From positions 62,001-126,000 of the forward strand of contig CBDUYN010000003.1 in the NCBI GenBank assembly GCA_965371445.1: 64,000 nt of DNA, in the 5' to 3' direction. The notes beneath the pieces were generated by a model. It was not told the DNA's origin and ran no database searches. It saw only the letters and a list, made by a program, of their open reading frames with translations. Positions within the stretch are counted from its first letter, which is position 1; the number at the start of each line of letters is the position of its first letter. This DNA comes from DASWIG01 sp965371445. GTDB lineage: Bacteria > Acidobacteriota > Thermoanaerobaculia > Multivoradales > J023. A program made the translations under genes and the position numbers. Shown one piece after another: positions 51,136 to 61,200 of the stretch.

Positions 51136-52849
51136 GGGCTTCACCTGTCGATTTGCGGAGATGTTGGAGATAACGCCCGAGCACCATGACCTTTTTTGAG
51201 GTCAGGCCCTCAGGAATCCGACCTTCGACACCAGTTCCTTCCAGAAGCTTCTCGGCGGTGACGGCTCCGGGGATCCTCCACCGAATCTGCTCGAGACCGC
51301 TCAGGGCCATCGAATTGTTGGGCTCGTGACGCAGGACCAGGCGGAAGATCTTTTCAGCCTCCTCAAAGTGACCCTGCTTGAGATAGAGCTCACCCAGGGT
51401 CGCCGTAGCCGGCTCCGTAACCGTTTCGGAGTCGTCAGCCGGCTCTTGGCGAGCCGGTGCTGCTTCGACGACCGGCGCCACTTCGACGACCGGCTCGGGC
51501 TCGGCCGCCGGTAGCTCTGGGGCCATCTCCGGAGCTTCCAGGGTCGGCTCCGGCGGGGGCTGCGCGTCCGCGGCGGGTAGGGCCTCCGCTTCCGGCTCCG
51601 GCAAAGCCTCCGGCTCCGGCAAAGCCGCCTCGGCCTCGGAGAGCAAAGCGTCCGCAGAGCCGGCTTCGGGCTCCGGCGATCCTCCCGAGAGGTCCCAGAG
51701 GTCGTCCAAGATTCCGTCCGAGGGACCTGCCGCCGACAGCAAACCGAGATCGAGATCGAAGATGTCCCCGGGTGAAGCCGCCGGTTCCGGAGGTGGACCG
51801 AGATCGAAGATGTCGTCGGAGGCCGACGCGGCCGGCGACGTAGGTTCCGGCTCGGCCGGCGGGGCAGGAGCGGCCGGCAGCGCAGGCGGAGCCTCGAGGT
51901 CGAACACAGGCTCCTCCGCCGGCGGAGGCGGCTCGTCGAGGGCCACCGGCGCCGCCTCGAAGTCGAACACCGGCTCGCCGGCCACCGGAGGAGGCTCGTC
52001 GAGGGCCACCGGCGCAGGCGGAGCCTCGAGGTCGAACACCGGCTCGCCGGCCACCGGAGGCGGCTCGTCGAGGGCCACCGGCGCTGGCGGAGCCTGGAGG
52101 TCGAACACCGGCTCGTCCACCGGCGGCGGAGCTTCCAGGTCGAACACCGGCTCCGCGGCCACCGGCTCTTCGATCGTCAGCGGCGGCGCGGGAGCCCCCG
52201 GGTCGAGCACGCCGTCGCCCGCCGGCTCCTGGGAGAGGGAAAGCAGCGGCTCGTCCTGTGGCGCCATCGTCAAGGGCTCCTCCGGCGGCCCCGGCGGTGC
52301 CGCCTTCACCTCTTCGGGGGCGTCCGCGGCCTGGAGGGTCTCGAATGCGACAGGATCGGCTACCAGAGCCGGCGCCGCGCCTTCCGGAGCGGCGGCCGGC
52401 GGTGCCGCGGTCGGCGGCGCCGACGAACCTGAACGGAGGCTCACCAGCCACTCCTCGAGACTGGCCAGATCGGGGTCGGCCTCGTTCAAGAGCTTGTAGA
52501 GGTCGAGGCGTTCGCCGGCCTTCGCGGCATCGCCCGCCTGGAGGTAGATCTCCAGGAGGAGCTTGTTGGCCACGATGTGGGCCGGATCCCGGCCGATGAC
52601 GCTCTCCAGGGCCTCGGCCGCCGCGTCGAGCTCTCCGAGCTCGAAATGACAGCGACCGAGCGACACGAGGCCCGAGAGGTCGTTGGGGCGAAGCGACAGC
52701 GCTTTTTTCAGCACGTCGATGGCCTCGAGATGCCGGGCGTGCTTGCGGTACTCGTCGGCCAGCTGCAGGTAGACCCGCGAGCCGGGGTCCTTTTCCCAAC
52801 TATGTTGGAGGTCGGTCAGGCGGGTGCTGGTGGGACCGAGATCTGCCAT
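51125..52849 (-). CDS. TPR protein with a disordered repeat region
   Basis: 574 residues from the ATG at 52849. N-terminal TPRs (about 10-140: YLQLADEYRKHARHLEAIDV, SLGRCHFELGELDAAAEALE) and a short C-terminal TPR (LGELYLKQGHFEEAEKIFRL) flank about 300 residues of Pro/Ala/Glu-rich sequence. That part has several copies of EPVFDLEAPP, spaced by VALDEPPPVAG, and later DIFDLG motifs. Repeated FDL-type linear motifs in a disordered linker look like multivalent docking sites. It is translated just before, and coupled to, the roadblock protein, suggesting a polarity or complex-assembly role. Confidence 0.82.
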   Translation of the reverse strand: MADLGPTSTRLTDLQHSWEKDPGSRVYLQLADEYRKHARHLEAIDVLKKALSLRPNDLSGLVSLGRCHFELGELDAAAEALESVIGRDPAHIVANKLLLEIYLQAGDAAKAGERLDLYKLLNEADPDLASLEEWLVSLRSGSSAPPTAAPPAAAPEGAAPALVADPVAFETLQAADAPEEVKAAPPGPPEEPLTMAPQDEPLLSLSQEPAGDGVLDPGAPAPPLTIEEPVAAEPVFDLEAPPPVDEPVFDLQAPPAPVALDEPPPVAGEPVFDLEAPPAPVALDEPPPVAGEPVFDFEAAPVALDEPPPPAEEPVFDLEAPPALPAAPAPPAEPEPTSPAASASDDIFDLGPPPEPAASPGDIFDLDLGLLSAAGPSDGILDDLWDLSGGSPEPEAGSADALLSEAEAALPEPEALPEPEAEALPAADAQPPPEPTLEAPEMAPELPAAEPEPVVEVAPVVEAAPARQEPADDSETVTEPATATLGELYLKQGHFEEAEKIFRLVLRHEPNNSMALSGLEQIRWRIPGAVTAEKLLEGTGVEGRIPEGLTSKKVMVLGRYLQHLRKSTGEAHVR

Positions 52850-53008
52850 TCCATCTTCCGTCCGGGATCCATGGATCCGTGTTGCCCTACGAGGGTAAGA
52901 GGTCGAAACCACGAATCTGAAGATTATAGGAGATCCATCCTGAGAGTACAATCGCCCGCGGCGCGAACGTCCTCTCTTCGAGACACGGTTGCGGCTAGAA
53001 TCGAGGCC

Positions 53009-54424
53009 ATGAAGAACATCCTCGTCCTCGGCGCCGGTCAGAGCGCTACTTTCCTGATCCGATACCTTCTCGAAAACGCCCAGGAGCGCGGCTGGTTCGT
53101 GACGGTCGGCGACCTCGACCTCGGCCTCGCGGCGGAGGCCGTCGACGGCCACCCGTGCGGCCACGCCATCCCCTTCGACGTCAACGACGTCGAGCTGCGC
53201 GACTCCCAGGTGTCGCGTGCCGCTCTGGTCGTCAACCTCCTGCCGCAGTACTTCCAGCCCGTCGTGGCCAACGACTGTCTGCGCCACGGCTGTCACATGA
53301 TTTCCGTCTCCTACATGGACCGGCGCATGGTCGATATGGCCCCCGAGGCGGAACGCAAAGGCGTCCTGCTGCTGACCGAGATGGGGCTCGACCCCGGCAT
53401 CGACATCATGTCGGCGATGGCGATCATCGCCCGGGTGCGCGCCGCGGGCGGTACGATCGAGAGCCTCGAGTCCTACGGCTCCGGGGTCCCCGCGCCCGAG
53501 GTCGACTCCAATCCGCTGCGCTACTGCCTCACCTGGAACCCGCGCAACGTCGCCATGGCCGGCGAGCAGGGTGCCCAGTACCTCGACAAGGGCAAGATCA
53601 AGATCGTCCCTTGGCACCAGCTGTTTCACCACTCCTGGCCCAAGGAGGTGCCGGAGCTCGAGACGATGGAGGCCTACCCCAACCGCGATTCACTCGCCTA
53701 TCGCGAGAAATTCGGCGTCCACGACGTCCACACCATGATCCGCGGCACGCTGCGCTATCCCGGCTGGAGCGAGACCTGGCACCAGATTGTGCGCCTCGGC
53801 CTGCCCAACGAGTCGATCGCCATTCCAAACCTCGCCGAGCGCAGCTTCGCGGAGATCGTCGAGATGTTCCTGCCGCAGACCATCTCCGGCTCGAGCCTCG
53901 CCTGGCGGGTGGCCAACTACCTCCAGATCTCGATGACCGGCCGGATCATGGAGAACTTCCGCTGGCTCGGCCTTTTCGACAAAGAGCCCGCCGGGATCGA
54001 AGGGAGGACCGCCGCCGACGCGCTGATCTGGATGCTCACGACGAAGCTCGCGCTGCCTCCCGAGGGCCGCGACGTGATCATCATCCTGCACGACTTCGTC
54101 GCGCGCTACGGCGAAGAGGACGGACGCCGGGAACGCATCACCTCGGCGCTCGTCCACTACGGCGAGCCCGGCGGCCCGACCGCCATGTCGCGAACCGTGG
54201 GCCTTCCCGCCGGAATCGCCGCCAAGCTCATCCTGACTGGCGAGCTGCCGCTCACCGGCTGCCACATCCCCGTCCACCCGGCGATCTACGAGCCGATCCT
54301 GGCTGAGCTCGCCGCGAGGGGCCTCGCTTTCGACGAGAAGACCGTCGACCTCGAAGGCGAGGAGCTGCCGCGCCGCAAGACCTGGACGCCGGGCGCCATG
54401 ACCACCGTCCCCGAAGAGAAATAG
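53009..54424 (+). CDS. Saccharopine dehydrogenase-like protein
   Basis: 471 residues from ATG 53009. Rossmann motif NILVLGAGQSATFLIRYLLE at the N-terminus; VVNLLPQYFQPVVANDCLRH and LTEMGLDPGIDIMSAMAII are typical of the lysine-forming or related saccharopine dehydrogenases and carboxynorspermidine synthase-like enzymes. NAD(P)-dependent oxidation or reduction of a secondary amine is expected. Without lysine-pathway neighbours, the substrate is open. It is divergent from the TPR-roadblock-accBC unit. A second, unrelated saccharopine dehydrogenase-type protein lies at 55704. Confidence 0.85.
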   Translation: MKNILVLGAGQSATFLIRYLLENAQERGWFVTVGDLDLGLAAEAVDGHPCGHAIPFDVNDVELRDSQVSRAALVVNLLPQYFQPVVANDCLRHGCHMISVSYMDRRMVDMAPEAERKGVLLLTEMGLDPGIDIMSAMAIIARVRAAGGTIESLESYGSGVPAPEVDSNPLRYCLTWNPRNVAMAGEQGAQYLDKGKIKIVPWHQLFHHSWPKEVPELETMEAYPNRDSLAYREKFGVHDVHTMIRGTLRYPGWSETWHQIVRLGLPNESIAIPNLAERSFAEIVEMFLPQTISGSSLAWRVANYLQISMTGRIMENFRWLGLFDKEPAGIEGRTAADALIWMLTTKLALPPEGRDVIIILHDFVARYGEEDGRRERITSALVHYGEPGGPTAMSRTVGLPAGIAAKLILTGELPLTGCHIPVHPAIYEPILAELAARGLAFDEKTVDLEGEELPRRKTWTPGAMTTVPEEK

Positions 54425-54464
54425 CCACACGGCCCCGAATCGAGGGCCACCCAGAGCAGGTTCC

Positions 54465-54689
54465 TCAGCCGTAGAGACGGTAAAAAAAGTCCCTTGAAGG
54501 GACGTGAATCGCCGCCAGTACCTTCAAGAGGTCCGTGACGCGAATCAGGTTGGGGCCGTGGACCAGCCGGCTCAGCCGGCTGTCGCTCCAGCCACAGCGC
54601 CCCGCCACCTCGCTTTGCGTGAAGAGCGAGCCTTCGACCAGCGTCCGCAGAAGCTTCCGGGTCCGCTCTTGCTCGGCGTCGACTCTCAT
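54465..54689 (-). CDS. Small XRE-like HTH protein
   Basis: 74 residues: a single HTH (FTQSEVAGRCGWSDSRLSRL) followed by IRVTDLLKVLAAIHVPSRDF and FYRLYG. The C-terminal pattern LL.vL..i.v....FF..lyg is shared with two regulators of the island at 34.6-37.2 kb, suggesting one expanded HTH family in this genome. It consists of the DNA-binding domain alone, with no sensor. Confidence 0.7.
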   Translation of the reverse strand: MRVDAEQERTRKLLRTLVEGSLFTQSEVAGRCGWSDSRLSRLVHGPNLIRVTDLLKVLAAIHVPSRDFFYRLYG

Positions 54690-55135
54690 ACGGGTACGCT
54701 AGCCGCGACGGGTGGGCAGGTCAAACCTCTGTACAAGCTCCGCATGGGTCGAGGCTTCCGGTCTACTTACTCGTCGTCTGGATGACGCCGTCCCAGCCGG
54801 GAGGCGGCTCGCGGCGGTGCTCGAGGATGTGGGGCTAGGCTCGAAGCCCGCGCCGTCGGCGTCGCGGCGGTCCCAGTGGCAGACCTCGACCTGCGGGGCA
54901 TCCTCCGCGTCCTCGACGAGCCGGACGATCGCCGCGGCAGCCGCCGTCGGGATGCCGTCGAGCAGCAGCAGGACGAGGCGCGAGAAGAGGTGGTGATCTT
55001 CCGCCACGGGAATTGCCGTCCGAGGATTCGTCTTCCGAAGGTCGACTTCAATGATGAAAAACCCGAGAAGCCCAGAACAAACCCAAGGGTCGTCCGTAAA
55101 ACAGGGACGAGGGGTCGTGGACGAACGGAGATGAT
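54690..55135. other. Spacer with only weak ORFs
   Basis: A minus-strand frame at 54699-55007 has protein-like stretches (LVLLLLDGIPTAAAAAIVRL and VEDAEDAPQVEVCHWDRRDA) but no ribosome site, and it becomes low-complexity Ser/Arg. It may be the remnant of a domain that once stood before the minus-strand HTH gene. No other feature is supported. Confidence 0.3.
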
Positions 55136-55642
55136 ATGAAGAACGATATGTTGGATCTCGCGGTGAGCCTCGACCCAGGGAAGCCCGGCATCGAGCGTTT
55201 CCGCTTCTTTCCCGGCGAAGCCGGCCGCGAAGACTGTGATGAGAGAGGGAACCTCACCCTGAATTCGAACGGCCACCGCGTCGCCTTCGCTCCCTATCGC
55301 CGTCGGGGAACGACGCCGATGATGCGCTTCGTCGGCCTCCACCTCTGGCCCCAAGCAACGACCTGCGACACCGAAGTGACGAGGACCGGCCGACCGCGTT
55401 TCCGTCCGCTAGGTGGCGACTGGGAAGAGGCCCCGTTCTCTGTAGAGCTCGCGGAAGGCCAACTCCTCGTCACGGCTCAAGACGAGGCTGCCGGCGGCTG
55501 GGAGTACACCCTCGTCGTCGAGTACCAGGGCTCGACCTACAGCGACGTCGCACAAAGCGTCCTGACGTTTCGCGAGCCGCTCCGGACGTCTCCAGGCAGA
55601 GCAGAAGACGACCAACCCGTCGCGATTTTCAAGGCCGCCTGA
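55136..55642 (+). CDS. Hypothetical protein, beta-rich
   Basis: 168 residues from ATG 55136 (GGAGATGAT directly upstream). It has no signal peptide or hydrophobic helix. Alternating strands and a high content of Arg, Glu and Thr (VSLDPGKPGIERFRFFPGEA, FSVELAEGQLLVTAQDEAAG, YTLVVEYQGSTYSDVAQSVL) suggest a beta-sandwich. No family is recognised. It stands alone between the HTH gene and the convergent saccharopine dehydrogenase-type gene. Confidence 0.6.
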   Translation: MKNDMLDLAVSLDPGKPGIERFRFFPGEAGREDCDERGNLTLNSNGHRVAFAPYRRRGTTPMMRFVGLHLWPQATTCDTEVTRTGRPRFRPLGGDWEEAPFSVELAEGQLLVTAQDEAAGGWEYTLVVEYQGSTYSDVAQSVLTFREPLRTSPGRAEDDQPVAIFKAA

Positions 55643-55703
55643 GCCCACCCCGATACCGGAGCTGATGGGCAAGCCTTGTTTCACCGGCCACCGCGAGGCG
55701 AGC

Positions 55704-56753
55704 TCAGAGGTCTTTACGCTGGCAGCCCTCGACCCCGGTGATGAAGTCGGGTCCGAAAGCCATCGAGGGAGTCTTGAAGCCGGGCTCGACCTCGCCCTGG
55801 AGCATCCGTTCGACGATCGCCAGTCCGGTGAGACAGGTCAGGGTGTAGCCCTCCGGGGTGTAGAGCTGCGAGACGACGCGCTCGCCGGCTTCGTTTTCGG
55901 CGATCGCGAGGAGGTTGGCGCGGCCTGCCGCCCGCTGCCTTTCGCTCGGCCCCTCGGGTTGGCGGTCGATGCCGCGGCGTAGCAGGGCCTGCACCGGAGC
56001 CGTTCCCAGGAGCCACCTCGACACCGGACCAAGCCCGGTGAGCCTCTCCAGTTGCCGCGTGGCCGCGAAGTAGACGGTGACGTCGGGGATCTTCGTCGAG
56101 TGATAGGCGGTCGATACGTCGCCCCAGCTGACGGCGAGGCTGCGGCACGGCCCGTCGCCGTAGTCGAGCTCCAGGGCGAGAGGCTTCCTGAGCTCGACGA
56201 TCTTGCCGCCACGCCGCACCCGGGTGCCGCGTCCGATGGCCTCGGCGCCGGTCTTCGCCGTGCCGCGGGACATCGCGTTCATGCCGGAGATGGCGAGCAC
56301 CAGCGAGGTCGCGTCTTCCAGGCAGCGCTTCACGTGCGCCGCCAGGCAGTCGCTCGGCACGACGTCGAAGCCGACGCCGGGCATGACCAGGATTCCCCGC
56401 TCGCGCGCCTCGGCGTCGCGCCCGGCACAGGCTTCGAAGACGTCGATCTCGCCGGTGATGTCGAGGTAGTGGACCCCGGCCTCGAGGCACGCGTCGAGCA
56501 TCGGCTCCGAAGTCGTGGAAAACGGTCCCGCGGCGTGGAGGACCACGCGGACGCCGGCCAAGGCGTCGCACAGCGCCCGGGCGTCGCTCAAGGGCACGGC
56601 CAGGTGCTCGAACCCGAGAGGCTCAGCCAGCTCTCGAAGCAACGCCCCGTTACGGCCCGAAAGGAGCGGCGAGAGGCCTCGCTTCGCGGCTTCCCGGGAG
56701 AGGAGCCGGCCCGTGTAGCCGGTCGCGCCGTAGATCATGAAGTCTGTCGCCAT
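55704..56753 (-). CDS. Saccharopine dehydrogenase NADP-binding-domain protein (trans-acting enoyl reductase-like)
   Basis: 349 residues from the ATG at 56753. MIYGATGYTGRLLSREAAKR is the Rossmann start; VVLHAAGPFSTTSEPMLDAC, LDITGEIDVFEACAGRDAEA and VMPGVGFDVVPSDCLAAHVK are hallmarks of the short saccharopine-dehydrogenase-like group that includes mycobacterial trans-acting enoyl reductases. It probably reduces a lipid or polyketide intermediate with NADPH. It is not related in detail to the protein at 53009 beyond the fold. Monocistronic, convergent with the preceding hypothetical. Confidence 0.88.
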   Translation of the reverse strand: MATDFMIYGATGYTGRLLSREAAKRGLSPLLSGRNGALLRELAEPLGFEHLAVPLSDARALCDALAGVRVVLHAAGPFSTTSEPMLDACLEAGVHYLDITGEIDVFEACAGRDAEARERGILVMPGVGFDVVPSDCLAAHVKRCLEDATSLVLAISGMNAMSRGTAKTGAEAIGRGTRVRRGGKIVELRKPLALELDYGDGPCRSLAVSWGDVSTAYHSTKIPDVTVYFAATRQLERLTGLGPVSRWLLGTAPVQALLRRGIDRQPEGPSERQRAAGRANLLAIAENEAGERVVSQLYTPEGYTLTCLTGLAIVERMLQGEVEPGFKTPSMAFGPDFITGVEGCQRKDL

Positions 56754-56828
56754 TGAAGCTCCTCGATGGGTTGGTTGAATCGATCGGCAGTCTAACCCAG
56801 GGCCCCCGGTGGTGCTAATCTCCTCACA

Positions 56829-57569
56829 ATGGACAAGGAGAGGCCCCCTGAACCGCACGACGACGCCGAGCGGGTGCTCGACTACCTGCGGCGGATGCGG
56901 GACTTCCGTACGGAGCGCCTCGCCGACGCCGACCTTGACCGTCGCCGCCGCGAGCTGACCCGCTGGCAGTCGGCGCGGCTTGCCCGCAGCCATGCCGACC
57001 TCCTGTACCATCGGCGTTCAGGAGGCGCCATACGTTTTTTCTTGACCCATTTGTACGCGCCCAAGGACTTCACCCGGCGCGGCGAGGACCTGGAGCGGAT
57101 CGCACCGCTCCTGGTCAAGATCATGCCGCCGCGCTCGATCCGCACGGTGGCCCTGTCGCTGGAGATGAACGTGGTGACCGAGGAGGTCGACCGGACGCTG
57201 CTCGACGAGCTTGCCGGGCTCGGCGCCGAGGCCGCCGAGCTGACCGACGACGTTTACTTCGAGGCCTACCGGCGCTCGGACGACCGTCCGCGGCGCGAGC
57301 GCCAGGTCGAGCTGCTGGGGGTGGTCGGCAACACGCTCGACGGCGTCGTCCACACGCCGGGCGCCTACACCGCGCTGCGGCTTGCCGGGCCGCCGGCCCG
57401 CCTGGCGGGGCTCGGCGAGCTCCAGGACCTCCTGGAGCAGGGCTTTCAGGCTTTCAAGCGCATCGAGGGTGCCAGCGGTTTTCTAGACACGATCGTGCGG
57501 CGCGAAAAGGAAATCCTGCACCGTATCTACGACCGTCATCCGCGTCCCTTCGAGATCGAAGGCCTGTGA
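56829..57569 (+). CDS. Conserved hypothetical protein, helical, unknown function
   Basis: 246 residues, all-helical by composition, with an Arg-rich start (DYLRRMRDFRTERLADADLD) and the conserved-looking patch FFLTHLYAPKDFTRRGEDLE. The C-terminus ends with IVRREKEILHRIYDRHPRPF. The FFL..LY.P.DF pattern occurs in uncharacterised proteins of actinobacteria and proteobacteria as far as I recall. No signal peptide. It precedes the ECF sigma factor by 57 bases on the same strand; regulation of one by the other cannot be judged. Confidence 0.65.
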   Translation: MDKERPPEPHDDAERVLDYLRRMRDFRTERLADADLDRRRRELTRWQSARLARSHADLLYHRRSGGAIRFFLTHLYAPKDFTRRGEDLERIAPLLVKIMPPRSIRTVALSLEMNVVTEEVDRTLLDELAGLGAEAAELTDDVYFEAYRRSDDRPRRERQVELLGVVGNTLDGVVHTPGAYTALRLAGPPARLAGLGELQDLLEQGFQAFKRIEGASGFLDTIVRREKEILHRIYDRHPRPFEIEGL

Positions 57570-57626
57570 CACGGCCGGCTTGGACCGCTGTGGTAGAGTC
57601 TTCGCAGATCCAAGGAGCCAAGCGCG

Positions 57627-58196
57627 ATGACGGCAAGCGGAAAGGGTGAGGTCACCGAGCTTCTGAAACGCTGGAGCGTCGGCGAAAACGAAGCTCAGGG
57701 GCCACTGCTCGACCTCGTCTACGACGAGCTTCGCCGCCTCGCGAAGCGCTATCTGAACCGCGAGCGGCGCGGCCACCTCCTGGAGACGAAGGCTCTCGTC
57801 CACGAGGCCTATCTGCGGCTGGTCGACCAGGATCGGGTCGAGTGGGCGAACCGCTCTCACTTCTACGCCGTGGCCTCGCAGACCATGCGCCGCATCCTGG
57901 TGGATCACGCGCGCCGGCGCAGCCACCAGAAGCGAGGCGGCGACGCCGAGCGGGTGTCGCTCGAAGAGGCGCTCCTCGTCGTTGACGAGATCCCGACGGA
58001 CCTGGTGGCTTTGGACGACGCGCTCCACGCCCTCGCCGAGACCGATCCGGAGAAGAGCCGGCTCGTCGAGATGCGCTTCTTCGGCGGCCTTTCCCATGGC
58101 GAGATCGCCGAGGTCATGGAAGTTTCGATCTCGACCGTCGACCGTCACTGGCGCCTGGCGAAGGCCTGGCTCTATCAGGCCCTACGTAGTGACTGA
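57627..58196 (+). CDS. ECF RNA polymerase sigma factor, acidobacterial type
   Basis: 189 residues. Region 2: LLDLVYDELRRLAKRYLNRE, LVHEAYLRLVDQDRVEWANR and HFYAVASQTMRRILVDHARR. Region 4: LVEMRFFGGLSHGEIAEVME and VSISTVDRHWRLAKAWLYQA. This layout (the TIGR02999-like group) is common in acidobacteria and planctomycetes and is usually paired with Ser/Thr kinases. A large kinase gene indeed follows, but convergently on the other strand, nine bases apart. The sigma factor may be controlled by phosphorylation rather than a classical anti-sigma factor. Confidence 0.93.
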   Translation: MTASGKGEVTELLKRWSVGENEAQGPLLDLVYDELRRLAKRYLNRERRGHLLETKALVHEAYLRLVDQDRVEWANRSHFYAVASQTMRRILVDHARRRSHQKRGGDAERVSLEEALLVVDEIPTDLVALDDALHALAETDPEKSRLVEMRFFGGLSHGEIAEVMEVSISTVDRHWRLAKAWLYQALRSD

Positions 58197-58205
58197 AGCG
58201 CCGGC

Positions 58206-61200
58206 TCACGGAGTCTGGCCGGCATCGAGGACCTTACGGGCCCTGGCGGCGATCAGGGAAAACCCCCTTTTGTCGGCGTCGGCGGCGAGGGCCTCAAGGC
58301 GGGTGCGGCCTTCGACGGCCTCGCCGGCCGCGAGGGCCATCCCGCCCAGGGCGAGGCGGGCTTGGAGGACGAGCTCTCCGAAGCCCGACGCCTGCGCTTG
58401 CGCCAGGACCTCTTCGAGCCTCGCGACGTCGGCCTCCCCGACGGCTGAGCGCAGCCGTACCTCGACGATTCCCAGCTGCAGGCGGAGCTCCGGGTAGTTG
58501 CTGGCCGCCGCGAGCCCGCCGGCGCGGGTCAGGGCGGCCCGGGCCGCCTCGAGGCGTCCTCGGCGCAGGAGAGCCTGGCCGAGGACGACAAGAGCCTTGA
58601 GCTCCTTGTCGGGAGACTTGAGCTCGGCGAGCTCCTCGGCCGCCTGGCGAGCGAGGGACTCGGCCTCGACGATGCGGTCCGACGCGAACGCCACCTCGGC
58701 CAGGGCGAGCCGCGACTCCGGGACGTTGTGCATCTCGCCCAGCTCACGGCGCAAGGCCAGGGCGGCCGTGAAGCGTCCGCGGGCCTCCTGGAGCTTGCCG
58801 CGAGCCAGGGCGACGTACCCCAGACCCGAGATCACCACCGCCCGTACCGTGGTGTCGTCGACCTCGAGCGCCGACGCTTCCTCGTAGCGTTGCTCGGCCG
58901 CGGCAAGCTCACCCCGCATGTGGTGCAAAGCGCCGAGATTGGCCAGCTGCCGCGCCACCCGCGGCAGATCCCCCTCTTCTCGGGCAAGCCGGAGCGACTC
59001 CTCGTACGTCACGAGGGCCTCGTCAAGCCGACCCAGACCGCGCAGGACGCCCGCCAGGTTGTGATGGATGTCCACGAGGAGCTGGCGGTCGTCGAACGCT
59101 TCCGCCCGGGTTTGCGCCTCCTCGTAGCGAGCCCGGGCCGCCTCAAGCCGGTCGAGCTCCTCCATGGTCGAGCCGAGGTTGTAGAGGTACCAGGCCAGGA
59201 GCCAGTGGTCGATTTCCCGGGCGGCGTCGATGGCCTGGCTGAAGTGATCCGCGGCCTCCTGGAGAGAGCCGTCCCCGAAGGCGACGAGCCCAAGGCGGGA
59301 ATAGAGCCTCATGAGGGCCGTGGGATGGTCGATGCGCAGGTAGCTCTGGCGGACCTCCTCGTAGATCTCCTTGGCCTCCTGCTCCCGGCCGCTGCGGCCG
59401 GCGGCCATCGCCAGCTGAAGGCGCGAGTGTGCGAGGCTGACCTCGTCGCCGAGCTCCTCGGCAAGAACGCCGCCGATCCGGGCCGCAGCGGAGGCCTCTT
59501 CGAGGTCTCCGACGAGCCGCCAGGCCTCGGCCAGTGCAAGATGGATCCGGACCGTGAGCCAGGGCAGCTCGGAGCTCCCGGCCAGACCTCGCCCCGCCGC
59601 CGACCGGAGCCGTTCGGGATCGCCAAGCGCCCCAGCGATCCGGATCTCCTCCAGCTCGATTCGCGGATCCCCAGGCAGCGGCGGCCGGATCTCGTCGAGG
59701 ACGGCGAAGGCCTGCTCGACCTCGCCGGTCCGGCGTAGGACCGACGCGAGGCACAGGCCCGTCTCCAGGTCCGGGTCCTCGTCGTAGAGGGTCCGATACA
59801 GCTCGACCGCCGGCTCCAAGGAGGCCTGCCCTCTTGGCATCGTTTCGTGGTAGAAGGCCCCGACTCGCAGGAGCTCCGGGCGCGGCAGGCCGACGCGCAG
59901 CTCATAAGCTCGCGTCGCCTCCGATCGTGCCGCGGCCTCGTAGCCATCTTCGAGCCAGGCCTCGCCCAGCGCCCGATGGACGAGGGGCAGGTCCGGCTCG
60001 AGAGCCGCAGCGTCGCCGAGGAGCTGCCGGGCCGCCGGCGCCTCAAGACGACGCAGGCGCCGAAGACCTTCGTCGAAGAGCCGCGCCGCCTCTTCGCCCT
60101 GCGGCCGGAGGGAGACGACGCCGGGCTCTTCCGGGGGGCGAAGCGTCTCGTAGAGGCTCCAAGCGCCCGCCGCCAGGAAGAGCACCAGGAGCGCCGCCAC
60201 CCAGGGCTGACGGGACGGGCGCGTCGCTCGCCGATCCTCCAGCGCGAGGACGAGCTCGAGGCCTGTCGCGAAGCGCCGCACGGGGCGGCGGCGCAGGGAG
60301 CGCCGGATCACCCCCGCCCATTTCGGATCGAGCTGCGCCACGAGCTTCTCCGGCGCCGGCGCCGGCCGGACCAGCCGCTGGAAGGGGTCCTCGTCCTCGG
60401 CGAAGGGGAGCTGGCCCGTAGCCATCTCGTACATGACGATGCCAAGCGCGTAGACGTCGGTCGCCGGGGTGATCTCCTCGCCCAGGAGCTGCTCCGGCGC
60501 CATGTAGGCCGGGGTCCCCATGAGGGTACCGATGTCGGTGGCCGCCGCGTCGGTTGGGTCGCCGCCCCCAGTGCCGGGACCGATCGGGGTGGCCGTCTGG
60601 AGGCGGGCCAGGCCGAAGTCGGTCACCACGGCCCGAACCCCGCGCTCCGCATTCACCAAGAACACGTTGGAGCTCTTCAAGTCGCGGTGGACGACCGCGG
60701 CCTGGTGCGCCGCGGCGAGGCCCTCGGCGACCTGGCGCAAGATCGGCAGGGCCTCGGCGGCCGTCATCGGGCCCTGGCGCCGAATCCGTTGGCGCAGCGT
60801 CTCGCCCCGGAGCAGCTCCATGGTGAGGAAGGTGACCTTCTGCGTCGCCTCGAAGTCCGAACGATCGAGGGCGTGGTGGAAGATGTCGTAGGAACGGCAG
60901 ATCGACGGATGAGTCACCTGTCGGGCGAGATGGACCTCTCGGCGGAAGCGCTCCATGACCGTCGGGTCGTCGGCCAGCTGCCGCAGGATGGTCTTGAGCG
61001 CCAGGCGTCCACCGAGCTCCAGGTCCTCGGCCTCGTAGACCTCTCCCATCCCTCCGGCGGCGAGGAAGCGCACCACCCGGAAACGTCCGCTCAGAACCTC
61101 TCCCGGGGTCAAGGAGAAGTCGGACGGCAGAGGCGCCGGTGCCGGTGCCAGCTCCGTCGCCAGCAACAGGGTCTTCGCGGTGTCGGTGTCAGATTCAGAG

